Below are positions 1 through 8,700 of a DNA stretch of 64,000 bases, piece after piece (position 1 is the first letter of the stretch; each line of letters begins with the position of its first letter). Source of the DNA: Chitinophaga niabensis (GTDB taxonomy: Bacteria; Bacteroidota; Bacteroidia; Chitinophagales; Chitinophagaceae); the NCBI RefSeq assembly GCF_900129465.1, contig NZ_FSRA01000001.1, forward strand, positions 4,032,482-4,096,481, given 5' to 3'. Under the pieces are notes generated by a model. That model did no database searches. It saw only the letters and a program-made list of their open reading frames with translations, and was not told the origin of the DNA. The translations under genes were made by a program, and so were the position numbers.

Positions 1-529
1 TGATCCATTTGTACCCGTCCGGAATAGTGCCGAACACGGTTTGCATGGAACCCAGCAGCAAATTATTGGGCAGGAACTGCGGGAACTTTCGCTGGTTATC
101 TTTCAACGTTACATACGCCTTGCGCACTTCCCATACCGCATCCCATCTTTCTCCGAACTTCACTTTCACCATAGCCCACTGGAATTTGATGGCCGCCTGT
201 GTATACAGGTAATAGGGAGAATCTTCCGGGCCTTCCGCCATCAGGCTCAGCCTTACGGCACGTTGCTTCTTCTGGCGGGCATATACAACAGGGTCTTCAT
301 TAAAGAACAGGATAAAAAAATCTGCGTAGTTATCCAGGAAATAAGGAATGAGATTATCAGGGTTTGCACGTTTCTCTTCTTCCAGTAATGCCTTACCAGT
401 ATTCAGCCGTAATTGCATAATGGCATCATAAGCCTGCTGGCAGCGGGAATTGAACTCGTATCTTTTTTGCTGCGCATGTACAGAAAGAGAAATGCCACAA
501 CAAAGTGCAATGATGAAAATAAAACGCAT
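1..529 (-). CDS. Secreted protein of unknown function, partial (runs off left edge)
   Basis: The reading frame is open from an ATG at 529 to the window edge and gives 176 residues; the C-terminus lies outside the window. The N-terminus is a Sec signal peptide (MRFIFIIALCCGISLSVHAQ, cleavage after Ala-Gln likely). The mature part is predicted helical (AYDAIMQLRLNTGKALLEEE, then NPDNLIPYFLDNYADFF), which resembles the start of large TPR-like periplasmic proteins of Bacteroidota, but I recognise no named domain. It lies downstream of the zinc-ribbon gene, separated by two hairpins, and has its own -7 element TATTTTTG only 5 nt before the ATG. The function is unknown. Confidence 0.75.
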   Translation of the reverse strand, partial: MRFIFIIALCCGISLSVHAQQKRYEFNSRCQQAYDAIMQLRLNTGKALLEEEKRANPDNLIPYFLDNYADFFILFFNEDPVVYARQKKQRAVRLSLMAEGPEDSPYYLYTQAAIKFQWAMVKVKFGERWDAVWEVRKAYVTLKDNQRKFPQFLPNNLLLGSMQTVFGTIPDGYKWI

Positions 530-534
530 AGGGG

Positions 535-542
535 CAAAAATA
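535..542 (-). promoter_or_regulatory. -7 promoter element (TATTTTTG)
   Basis: On the minus strand TATTTTTG matches the Bacteroidota -7 consensus TAnnTTTG and ends 5 nt before the ATG at 529. Transcription would begin at or next to the start codon, so the message is probably leaderless. I saw no clear -33 TTG; the upstream hairpin occupies that region. Confidence 0.5.
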
Positions 543-544
543 AG

Positions 545-575
545 GAACTCCGCGTAATGGATATGCGCGGAGTTC
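545..575 (-). terminator. Inverted repeat, possible second terminator
   Basis: GAACTCCGCG (545-554) and CGCGGAGTTC (566-575) are perfect 10-bp arms around an 11-nt loop. On the minus strand the following bases are T-rich (CTTATTTTTG), but they are also the promoter of the downstream gene, so the repeat may instead insulate that promoter from read-through. Confidence 0.5.
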
Positions 576-583
576 TTTTAAAT

Positions 584-609
584 AAAAAAGGACATCTTTC
601 GATGTCCTT
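584..609 (-). terminator. Rho-independent terminator of the zinc-ribbon gene
   Basis: GGACATC / GATGTCC arms with a 4-nt loop lie 7-30 nt after the zinc-ribbon stop codon. On the minus strand they are followed by a run of six T (forward A584-589). This ends the Nif3/zinc-ribbon transcript. Confidence 0.8.
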
Positions 610-615
610 CCAATA

Positions 616-1368
616 TTATGCCTGTACAGTAGCGTCGAGGTCGTTGTCTACCAGGATGCGGCCGCAATGTTCGCACACTACGATCTTTTTACGCTGGCGG
701 ATCTCAGCCTGCCTTTGCGGGGGGATAGCATTGAAGCAACCACCGCAGGAATCGCGTATCACTGTTACAACAGCCAGGCCGTTGCGGTAGTTCTTACGGA
801 TCTTTTCATACGCCTGCAGTAAACGCGGGTCTACTTTTTCGCGTGCTTCTTCGGTGAGTTTCTGCAATCCTTTCTCTTCCTTATCCGTTTCACTGATGAT
901 CTTTTCCAGTTCGCCTTTCTTATGTTTCAGGTTGGACTCCTTGTCTGCCACCGCTTTTTTGGCAACATCCAGGGCGCGTGTTTTCTCTTTTACTTCTTCG
1001 TTAGCATCTTTGATGTGCTTCTCAGCCAGTTTGATCTCGAGGTTCTGCATCTCCACTTCTTTGGTGATGGCTTCAAATTCACGGCTGTTCTTTACATTAT
1101 CCTGCTGCTTTTCGTATTTTTTGGCGAGGGCCTCAGCTTCTTTGATCGCCGCTTTTTTGCTGGCAATAAAATCAGTGATGCTTTTAATCTCATCCTCAAT
1201 ATGCCCCTGGCGGAGGTTCAAACCTTCAATCTCATCTTCCAGGTCCCGCACTTCCATCGGCAACTCTCCTTTCAGGATCTGGATTTCGTCCAACTTGGAG
1301 TCGATCTTCTGTAATTTCAGTACAGAAACCAATTTTTCCTCAACGTTGTATTCTTTAACAGTAGCCAT
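616..1368 (-). CDS. Coiled-coil protein with C4 zinc ribbon (zf-RING_7 / CT398-like family)
   Basis: The 250-residue protein starts MATVKEYNVEEKL. Residues about 20-195 are charged heptad-type sequence expected to form a long antiparallel coiled-coil hairpin. The C-terminus holds a four-cysteine zinc ribbon (CGGC at 208-211 and CEHC at 232-235), typical of PF02591 proteins. Members of this family are thought to bind nucleic acids or secretion and transcription factors, but no precise role is established. The gene starts 3 bp after the stop of the Nif3-like gene; this pairing recurs in Bacteroidota and suggests a shared task. Start ATG at 1368 fits the tight spacing. Confidence 0.9.
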   Translation of the reverse strand: MATVKEYNVEEKLVSVLKLQKIDSKLDEIQILKGELPMEVRDLEDEIEGLNLRQGHIEDEIKSITDFIASKKAAIKEAEALAKKYEKQQDNVKNSREFEAITKEVEMQNLEIKLAEKHIKDANEEVKEKTRALDVAKKAVADKESNLKHKKGELEKIISETDKEEKGLQKLTEEAREKVDPRLLQAYEKIRKNYRNGLAVVTVIRDSCGGCFNAIPPQRQAEIRQRKKIVVCEHCGRILVDNDLDATVQA

Positions 1369-1371
1369 GTA

Positions 1372-2466
1372 TTATAAATAATTTACCGGGTTTGTACTAA
1401 TGGTAGATTTAAGAGGCGCAAAATTACGGAAATTTTCGGTCAATATATGATAAAATAACTCCACCGCGAACTGTTCGCTCTCAAAATGTCCCACGTCTGC
1501 TATAATTAATTGATTTTCAGCATCAAAAAATTCATGGTATTTAAAATCGGCGGACACATAGGCATCCGCTCCGGCGGCAATTGCCTTCTTCAGGAGAAAG
1601 CTTCCGGCCCCTCCGCAAACGGCCACTTTTTGTACCTTTTTGCCCCTGAGGGGGGTATACCGCACGCAGCCGGTCTTAAATTGCTCCTTTACCAGCCGGA
1701 GGAAGTCCATTTCCTCCATCGCTTCCGGCAGGGAGCCCACCAGCCCGGAACCTACTTCCGCCCATTCATTTTCCAGCTTCACAACATCGTAGGCCACCTC
1801 CTCATAAGGGTGATGCTGCAGCATGGCCCGGATCACCTGGCCTTCCAGGTGGGCAGGGAAGATCACTTCTATCTTTATTTCACCCTCCAGGTGGCGTTCT
1901 CCGGGTTTTCCCACATAGGGATCTGTATCCGGCGCCCCTTTAAAGGTACCTGTACCATCGTGGTAAAAGCTGCATTCGCTGTATTTGCCAATGTGCCCCG
2001 CTCCTGCTTCAAAAAGCGCCTGCCGTACTATTTCTGCATCGGCGGCCGGGGCAAAAGTGAATAATTTTCGTAACAGTTCCCTTTTAGGGGCCAGCACCCT
2101 GGTATTTTTCAGGTTCAGCCGGCCCGCCATCATGGCGCTCACCCCTGCCCGCACATTATCCAGGTTGGTATGGGCAGCATAAACGGCAATATCATTTTTG
2201 ATAGCTTTGATGGCCACCCTTTCCACATAATTCTTGCCATTGATCTTTTTCAGGCCGCCAAAAACAATGGGGTGATGGGCAATCACAAGATTACAGCCCT
2301 TTTCCAAAGCTTCGTCCAGCACAGCTTCTGTGGCATCCAGGGTGAGTAACACACCCTTTACCTCCGTATCTCCGCTTCCGAAGATAAGCCCGGCGTTATC
2401 ATACGATTCCTGGTAAGATAAGGGAGCAAATGCTTCAATTACTTGTATTATATCGCGGATGATCAT
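1372..2466 (-). CDS. Nif3-like dinuclear metal-centre protein
   Basis: The 364-residue protein is of the long Nif3/YbgI type, with a PII-like insertion domain between the two halves of the core. Metal ligands visible are the His pair in VIAHHPIVFGG (H64, H65), the AHTNLDN segment, and the C-terminal ADVGHFESEQ segment (H327, E329). Family members form toroidal hexamers with a dinuclear metal site; the physiological reaction is unsettled (a GTP cyclohydrolase I type 2 label is often used without proof). It is the first gene of a two-gene operon with the zinc-ribbon protein and is divergent from the carboxypeptidase. Confidence 0.93.
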   Translation of the reverse strand: MIIRDIIQVIEAFAPLSYQESYDNAGLIFGSGDTEVKGVLLTLDATEAVLDEALEKGCNLVIAHHPIVFGGLKKINGKNYVERVAIKAIKNDIAVYAAHTNLDNVRAGVSAMMAGRLNLKNTRVLAPKRELLRKLFTFAPAADAEIVRQALFEAGAGHIGKYSECSFYHDGTGTFKGAPDTDPYVGKPGERHLEGEIKIEVIFPAHLEGQVIRAMLQHHPYEEVAYDVVKLENEWAEVGSGLVGSLPEAMEEMDFLRLVKEQFKTGCVRYTPLRGKKVQKVAVCGGAGSFLLKKAIAAGADAYVSADFKYHEFFDAENQLIIADVGHFESEQFAVELFYHILTENFRNFAPLKSTISTNPVNYL

Positions 2467-2474
2467 ATCTTTTA

Positions 2475-2503
2475 TTGCTGGTTCAGCTTGTTCGTTAGAT
2501 TTG
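2475..2503 (+). promoter_or_regulatory. Promoter of the M32 carboxypeptidase gene
   Basis: A -33 TTG (2475-2477) and a -7 TAGATTTG (2496-2503) are separated by 18 nt, matching the Bacteroidota primary sigma consensus. The ATG at 2522 follows after an 18-nt leader. Confidence 0.6.
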
Positions 2504-2521
2504 TAAAATAAAATCGTTTTA

Positions 2522-4033
2522 ATGACAGTGCAAAAAACTTCATCCGGGCTTTACGAAGATTATAAGGCAAAAATGCGAAAAGTGGCAGACGTAAGGAATG
2601 CCATGTCTGTACTGGGCTGGGACCAGGAAACCTACCTGCCTGAAAAAGGAGCGTCTTTCCGTGGCCAGCAGTTGACTACACTCAGCTCCATAGCCCATGA
2701 ACTGTTCTCCGAGGATGCACTGGGCGATATCCTGAAAGAACTCAGTTCCCGCAGCGACCTCAATGCTGTACAACAAAAGAATGTGGCCCTCTCCCTGGAA
2801 GATTATGAGAAGAACCGTAAGTACCCCGCAGCTTTTGTTGCCGAACTGTCCACCGCTACCAATGCAGCCTATCATGCATGGATCCGGGCCAGGAAGGAAA
2901 ACAATTTTGATGTGTTTGAGCCGCTGCTGGCCAATATGGTGGAACTCAAAAAACAGGAGGCAGAGATCCTTGGCTACAAAGGCCATCCTTATGATGCGCT
3001 GCTGAATGAATATGAAAAAGGAGCAGATGTGCAAATGCTGGATAAAATATTCAGCGGGGTGAAAGAATCCCTTTTGCCCATCCTGCAAAAAATAGCCCTG
3101 CAGGAGGTGCCTGATAAACAATTCCTGCACCGCCATTTCCCTAAAGACCAGCAATGGCAGTTTGGTTTGAACCTTCTGAAAGACATGGGATACGACTTCA
3201 AAGCAGGGCGGCAGGATATTTCGGAACATCCTTTCACCACCAGTTTCAGCCCCCAGGATGTAAGGGTGACCACCCGCATAGATGAACAGGACCTTGGGAA
3301 CATGACCTGGAGCTGTATCCACGAAGGCGGGCATGCGCTTTACGAACAGGGACTTCCGGTAGAAGAATATGGCCTCCCCAGCGGAGAAGCTGCCAGCCTG
3401 GGTATTCATGAATCCCAATCCCGCTTATGGGAAAACAACTTAGGCCGCAGCCTTACTTTCTGGCAATATCATTACGGCAACCTGCAGGCCACTTTCCGCA
3501 GCAGCCTGCTGGCAGTACCTATCCAGGATTTCTACAGGGCCATTAACCTCGTGCAGCCTTCCCTGATCCGCACAGAGGCAGATGAGCTTACTTACCATTT
3601 CCATGTAATGATCCGCTATGAAATTGAAAAAGGTTTGATCGGCGGAACATTGCAAACAAAAGACCTGCGCGAAATATGGAATCAGTATTACCGCGAATAC
3701 CTGCAGCAGGAAGTACCGGACGATCTGAGAGGTGTTCTGCAGGACATTCACTGGTCTCACGGCAGCTTTGGTTACTTCCCTACTTATTCATTAGGAAGTT
3801 TCTATGCAGCGCAGTTATATACTTCTGCACAGAAACAGGTGCCGGGGCTGGAAAATGCTATTGCAGATGGTAAATACGGTCCTTTGCTGGAATGGTTGAG
3901 AGAGAATATTCACCAGTACGGCAGGTTTTATACTTCCAATGAATTGTGTGAAAAGGTGACCGGGGAAAAACTGGAGTTCAAATATTTCCTGGATTATGCG
4001 AAGAAGAAATTTGGGGGGATCTATCAACTATAA
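2522..4033 (+). CDS. Thermostable carboxypeptidase 1 type metallopeptidase (M32 family)
   Basis: The 503-residue protein has the usual length and fold markers of M32 metallocarboxypeptidases, which remove C-terminal residues from peptides in the cytoplasm. The zinc motif HEGGH is at 267-271, with Glu268 as the catalytic base. The second family motif HESQSR begins at His296 and provides the Glu297 ligand. No signal peptide is present, so the enzyme is cytosolic. It is a single-gene unit: its own promoter upstream, and an 11-bp repeat array plus a strong terminator downstream. Confidence 0.95.
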   Translation: MTVQKTSSGLYEDYKAKMRKVADVRNAMSVLGWDQETYLPEKGASFRGQQLTTLSSIAHELFSEDALGDILKELSSRSDLNAVQQKNVALSLEDYEKNRKYPAAFVAELSTATNAAYHAWIRARKENNFDVFEPLLANMVELKKQEAEILGYKGHPYDALLNEYEKGADVQMLDKIFSGVKESLLPILQKIALQEVPDKQFLHRHFPKDQQWQFGLNLLKDMGYDFKAGRQDISEHPFTTSFSPQDVRVTTRIDEQDLGNMTWSCIHEGGHALYEQGLPVEEYGLPSGEAASLGIHESQSRLWENNLGRSLTFWQYHYGNLQATFRSSLLAVPIQDFYRAINLVQPSLIRTEADELTYHFHVMIRYEIEKGLIGGTLQTKDLREIWNQYYREYLQQEVPDDLRGVLQDIHWSHGSFGYFPTYSLGSFYAAQLYTSAQKQVPGLENAIADGKYGPLLEWLRENIHQYGRFYTSNELCEKVTGEKLEFKYFLDYAKKKFGGIYQL

Positions 4034-4075
4034 TGTTGCTGAAGCTGTAAAAATCTTATCTCAATATTGTATACC

Positions 4076-4174
4076 CCTTCAGTGATCCTTCAGTGAACCT
4101 TGTGCAAACCTCTGCCAACAGAGGGCTTCGCTGAAGGATCACTGAAGGATGACAGAAGGTTCACTGAACAAAGG
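4076..4174. repeat. 11-bp-period tandem array with central polarity switch, convergent junction 1
   Basis: Nine consecutive 11-bp blocks fit from 4076 to 4174. The first two are CCTTCAGTGAT and CCTTCAGTGAA, then the units decay (CCTTGTGCAAA, CCTCTGCCAAC). After the centre the units appear on the other strand: CTGAAGGATCA, CTGAAGGATGA, CAGAAGGTTCA, CTGAACAAAGG. The segment 4076-4093 is a perfect 18-bp inverted repeat of 4131-4148. The array lies between the 3' ends of two convergent genes. An 11-bp period cannot preserve a reading frame, and no gene crosses it. Confidence 0.85.
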
Positions 4175-4206
4175 ACTGTTTTAAAAACAGTCCTTTGTTT
4201 GTTTTT
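4169..4206 (+). terminator. Strong rho-independent terminator of the carboxypeptidase gene
   Basis: Perfect 14-bp arms CAAAGGACTGTTTT (4169-4182) and AAAACAGTCCTTTG (4184-4197) are followed by a T-rich tail TTTGTTTTT on the plus strand. The tail reaches the stop codon of the convergent rhodanese gene. The left arm overlaps the last 11-bp unit of the array. Confidence 0.85.
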
Positions 4207-4882
4207 ATCTGATCGCTGATCTGAATTCCTCCAATGTTACCACACCTTCCTTTCGCCATACTTCTTTTCCATCTTTATACAACACAAAAGTAGGCGGCGC
4301 TTTGGCATTGATGCTGTTCATCACATCCGTATCCTTACCGGCATCCACATTCACTAATTTCAATTGCTTTTCTTTAACGATCTGCTTCACAACAGGTTCC
4401 ATTTTCCGGCATGGGGGGCACCATGTGGCACCAACGTCTACCAGCACCCATTTTCCATTGCTTACCGCTTTCTCAAAATCAGGTATGCTCAACTGCGGGC
4501 CGGCGGCAACACCTGTCAATGCTTTACCGGCTTGTTTCCAGGCTATTACACCGCCTTCCATCTCTACCACTTGGGTATACCCGTTCTCACGCATCCATTT
4601 GGCAGCAGCTGTACTGCGGCCGCCACTCAGGCAGTAGATATAGACTGGTTTGGATTTATCAAGATATTTGATCCGGTCAAAAAACTCGCTCTTCTTTGTA
4701 AAATCAGCCTGCAGGGCATCCTGCAGGTGGCCCGTGTTAAATTCTTTCGCCGTACGTACATCCAGCAACTGGATATCCGGTTGCTGCATACCTTTTTCAA
4801 AAGCATCCGCCGGTACTGCGTTCTGCGCAAGACCAACCAGTGCAGCTAATAATAAACAGGCTGCTAAAAGCATCTTTTTCAT
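4205..4882 (-). CDS. Secreted rhodanese-thioredoxin fusion protein
   Basis: The 225-residue protein begins with a signal peptide (MKKMLLAACLLLAALVGLAQ). Residues about 22-120 are a rhodanese domain with the active-site loop YCLSGGRS (catalytic Cys). Residues about 130-225 are a thioredoxin fold with the redox motif WCPPC and the cis-Pro segment APPTFVLYKDG. The product should act in the periplasm, either passing sulfane sulfur or protecting thiols. A near-consensus -7 TATCTTTA lies 4 nt before the ATG, within the gap from the methyltransferase gene. Both active sites look intact. Confidence 0.9.
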   Translation of the reverse strand: MKKMLLAACLLLAALVGLAQNAVPADAFEKGMQQPDIQLLDVRTAKEFNTGHLQDALQADFTKKSEFFDRIKYLDKSKPVYIYCLSGGRSTAAAKWMRENGYTQVVEMEGGVIAWKQAGKALTGVAAGPQLSIPDFEKAVSNGKWVLVDVGATWCPPCRKMEPVVKQIVKEKQLKLVNVDAGKDTDVMNSINAKAPPTFVLYKDGKEVWRKEGVVTLEEFRSAIR

Positions 4883-4894
4883 ACCGTAAAGATA

Positions 4895-5497
4895 CTACCG
4901 CTTCTTTGAAAGCTGGTCCAGTTTCCGGAAATTAATGAACACCTCTTTACCCTGGCGGGCCGGATGAGAATTGTGACAGGGTGCGAAGATCTTAAAATTG
5001 AAATACGGCTCGAACATTCTGCGGTATACTTTGATACCACCTCCGAAAGGAGGGCCGGGCTCATCAAATTCCCTGTTGAACAGCAGGCCCACAAGGGCAC
5101 CTTTTTCCCAAAGGAGATCGTACATGTGACGGGCATATGCCATCCGCAATGCAGGGTCCAGTGCGCATAAGAAGGTTTGCTCAATAATAAGGTCGTACTC
5201 GGATTCGTGCTCAAAAAAATCTCCTACAATAAATTTGATCCCTGTTTGCTGATGTTCTCTTTTCAGTCTGTCGATTAATACGGAGGATATATCCAATACC
5301 GTTATATCCTTAAACCCATTGTCCCATAAATACCTGGCTTCGTAGCTGTTGCCACCACCGGGAATTAATACACGAAGATTTTTGTTGGGAAGCTGATCGA
5401 TGTACTCTCTGAGAGGGGGTGAAACTGTTCCCATATCCCACTCCGTTTCGCCACGCTCGTAACGGGCGTTCCAATAAGACTTGTCTAATGCAGGCAT
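4895..5497 (-). CDS. SAM-dependent methyltransferase, thiopurine methyltransferase (TPMT) family
   Basis: The 200-residue protein has the TPMT-type N-terminus (SYWNARYERGETEWD), the SAM-binding loop VLIPGGGNSYEARYLW and the acidic end of strand 2 VLDISSVLI. Later motifs (VGDFFEHES, then DLIIEQTFLCALDP) match the family, whose members methylate small thiol, selenol or halide acceptors. The physiological substrate cannot be deduced. It lies 12 bp upstream of the rhodanese-thioredoxin gene on the same strand, so a shared role in sulfur or thiol detoxification is plausible. Confidence 0.88.
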   Translation of the reverse strand: MPALDKSYWNARYERGETEWDMGTVSPPLREYIDQLPNKNLRVLIPGGGNSYEARYLWDNGFKDITVLDISSVLIDRLKREHQQTGIKFIVGDFFEHESEYDLIIEQTFLCALDPALRMAYARHMYDLLWEKGALVGLLFNREFDEPGPPFGGGIKVYRRMFEPYFNFKIFAPCHNSHPARQGKEVFINFRKLDQLSKKR

Positions 5498-5718
5498 ACC
5501 TGTTAACTGTTTGTACTAATTGCTTGATTCAAATGGTAGAAAGGCCTGAGAATGATTGAGTAGCATACCTCCGCCAGGCAGCAAATAAGTGATAATTCAG
5601 CTAACAGTATGAAAACATAATGTTAATATAGACAGATAATTGTTTTTTAAATATTAATTTTAGATCAGATTACGAATTGGGCTCATTGCCCATACACCTG
5701 CGACTATATCCGATATCC

Positions 5719-8700
5719 ATGAACTACCAGGAACAGTTGTGCTGTTTTAGAACGTATTGTGCCATCCTACTGCTTGCATTTACTGCGGCTTCCCTGCATT
5801 CCAGTGCACAGACAGTAAGGTTTACTATTAACGGTAAACAAAACGATTGTGCTCCACACGCCCTTTCCTTTACCAACATGTCTGACAACGGCGCCACCGC
5901 CTACTTATGGGACTTTGGACAAGGCTCTACTGCTACCACGCGGGATGCCGGCATTACCTATCTCAACCCGGGTACATACAAAGTAACGTTAACGGTTACT
6001 TATCCAGGTGGCCCTAAAACATATAGCGAGAACATTGAAGTATATGCAAGACCGGTACCACAGTTCTCTGTATCCAACGTGGTTGGATGTACGCCTTTAC
6101 CTATCCAGTTCACAGATCAGAGTACCCCCGGTTCCGGTACCCTGCAAAATGTAACCTGGGACTTTGGGGATGGTGTGATCACTTCTGACCCAAACCCCTC
6201 CCACACTTATAACGTAGGCGGCAACTTTTCCATTAACATTATCGCTACCAATAGCTTCGGCTGCTCTGCCGGTCTTGAAAAAGCCCGGCTCATCAATGTA
6301 GGGGAAACACCCAACGTGGATTTTACTTCCGATGCTTTCAGCAGCTGCACCACGCCCCTGACCGTTAATTTCACCAGTACCGGCCCGGCAGGTTTAACCT
6401 ATGCCTGGGATTTCGGGAACGGCACTACTTCAACAGCTGCCAACCCTACTGTGGAATACCAGCAGGAAGGGCGTTTTACAGTAACCTTAAGAGCAAGGAA
6501 TGCCCAGGGTTGCGAAGCAGTGATCACTAAACCCGCGTTCATCACTATTGAAAAAACAAGGGCAGACTTTACCACGCTAGGCCCGGTTTGTACAGGCGTT
6601 AATGTACCCCTGATCAATACTACCATGCCACGCCCCACACTTTCTACCTGGACCTTACCGGATGGAAGACAAACCCACGGTACAGATGCTTCCTACTACT
6701 TCTCTGCACCAGGTGACTATGTTTTCACACTCGAATCCGGCCTGCCGGGTTGTATGGAAACCATCACCAAGACCATTACAGTGCATCCCTCTCCGGTGGC
6801 CAGCTTTACGGCAACACCTCCACAGGGTTGCGCTATTCCTTTCAACACACAGTTCACCTCTACATCCACCGGCGCCACGGAATGGTTCTGGAACTTCGGA
6901 GACGGCACTACAGGTACAGGATTGAACCCAACACATACCTATACACGATTTGACAGTTATGATGTTGCATTGCGGGTGAGGTCTGACCAGGGTTGTGAGG
7001 CCAGTGTAACGCTGCCTGATTATATCCGCGTGGAAGAGCCTGAAGTACAAATGTATATTTCAAATCCTGAAGGCTGTCTTCCTCACACCACCACATTCAG
7101 CGCCACATTGCTGAGTGCCGGTATGATCACCGGTTACAGCTGGGATTTTGGAGATGGTACCAGCTCCACTGCCGTAACACCTTCTCATACTTACACTACA
7201 GAAGGTGTGTTTAACGTGCGGCTGGTTGTAACTATCACGGGAGGCTGCCAATATACCATAGACACTACTGTACGAGCCGGCAGGATACCTGTTGTGCAAT
7301 TTGACGGAGATCCGAAGAATCCCTGCCAGCGATACCCGGTTAACTTTGTGAATCAATCTGTTCCCCGCGGTACAGAATGGTACTGGTTCTTCCCGGACGA
7401 TGGAGGCAGTGTGGAAACAGCAGAGAACCCTTCACATATTTTCCGCAATATCGGCAGGCACGATGTAACACTTACCGTGAGCAACTATGGCTGCCGCCGT
7501 ACGCTCACTAAAATAGACTTTATCACTATCCTGCCTCCTATTGCCAATTTCATGATCAACAGGAATTGCAGCGACAAGTATACCGTGAACTTCACAGACC
7601 TTTCAGACTTTGGCCCCATTGCGGGAACACCACGTTTCTGGTCATGGGACTTTGGAGATAACTCCCCGCTGGTTACCACTCCTTCGCCAACACACGTGTA
7701 TGCGGCACCGGGAGTGTATACCATCCGCCTTACCGTGAACGACGGCAATTGCGAATCTGTACATGCGGTAACAATAGAAGTGATGGATGAAAAGCCCATT
7801 ATCGCTGCGCTTAATACAGAAATATGCGCAGGCGGCGCTGTTACTTTTACCAGAAGTAATACTGACCCTGCCAACATTGTTTCCTATTCATGGAACTGGG
7901 GAGACGGTACGTATGCACCGGTTCCCGGTACTTCCATTTCCAAAACATATAACACTCCCGGCGATTACAGCGTTGTACTCACTGTGTTAGACAGGAATGG
8001 CTGCGTCAGCACATCCAACATCATCCCTGTGAAAGTGAACGGCGCTACAGCTGATTTCAGTTTTACCGGCAGGAATTGTAAGGGAGATGAACAATTATTC
8101 ACAGATGCATCTGTTGCCTCGCATGGTTATAATATTCGTTCATGGACATGGAATTTCGGAGACGGCACTACACCCCAGGTATTGCAAACCAAACCGGTAG
8201 ACCACAAACATGCCTTTGCACAAACAGGCACCTATAACGTGCGGTTGCAGGTTGAGGACAATGCAGGATGCGTAACATCCGTCACCAAACCGGTTCCGGT
8301 AACAGGTGTAACTTCAAACTTCCGTACGCCCTCCACCATTGCCTGCAGGGACCAGCCTATTCAATTCAGCAATACTTCAACTGGTAGCGGACTTATCTAT
8401 GCATGGGATTTTGGAGATGGTGCCACAAGCAATGTGCAGCATCCTGTAAAAGCCTATTCAACACCCGGTGAGTATGATGTAACACTTACCGTTACTAACA
8501 CCATCGGCTGTACGGAAACAGTAACAAAAGGTAAATTTGTTATTATTCCCGATCCGGTGGCCAGGTTCAGCATGCCATCCGATCTGCAGGCATGCCCTCC
8601 GGTGCTGGTACAGTTCACCAATGAAAGCAGCCAATATGTACGTTCTGTATGGGATTTCGGAGATGGCAGCCGCTCCAGCCTGCAAAACCCTTCCCATGTA

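Noticed and set aside
2540..3418. 292-codon frame antisense to the M32 carboxypeptidase
   Set aside because: The sense strand encodes an intact HEGGH enzyme; the antisense product has no family match.
5677..5718. Upstream TTG start for the first PKD protein
   Set aside because: The ATG at 5719 gives a normal signal peptide; the extension would precede it with 14 non-hydrophobic residues.
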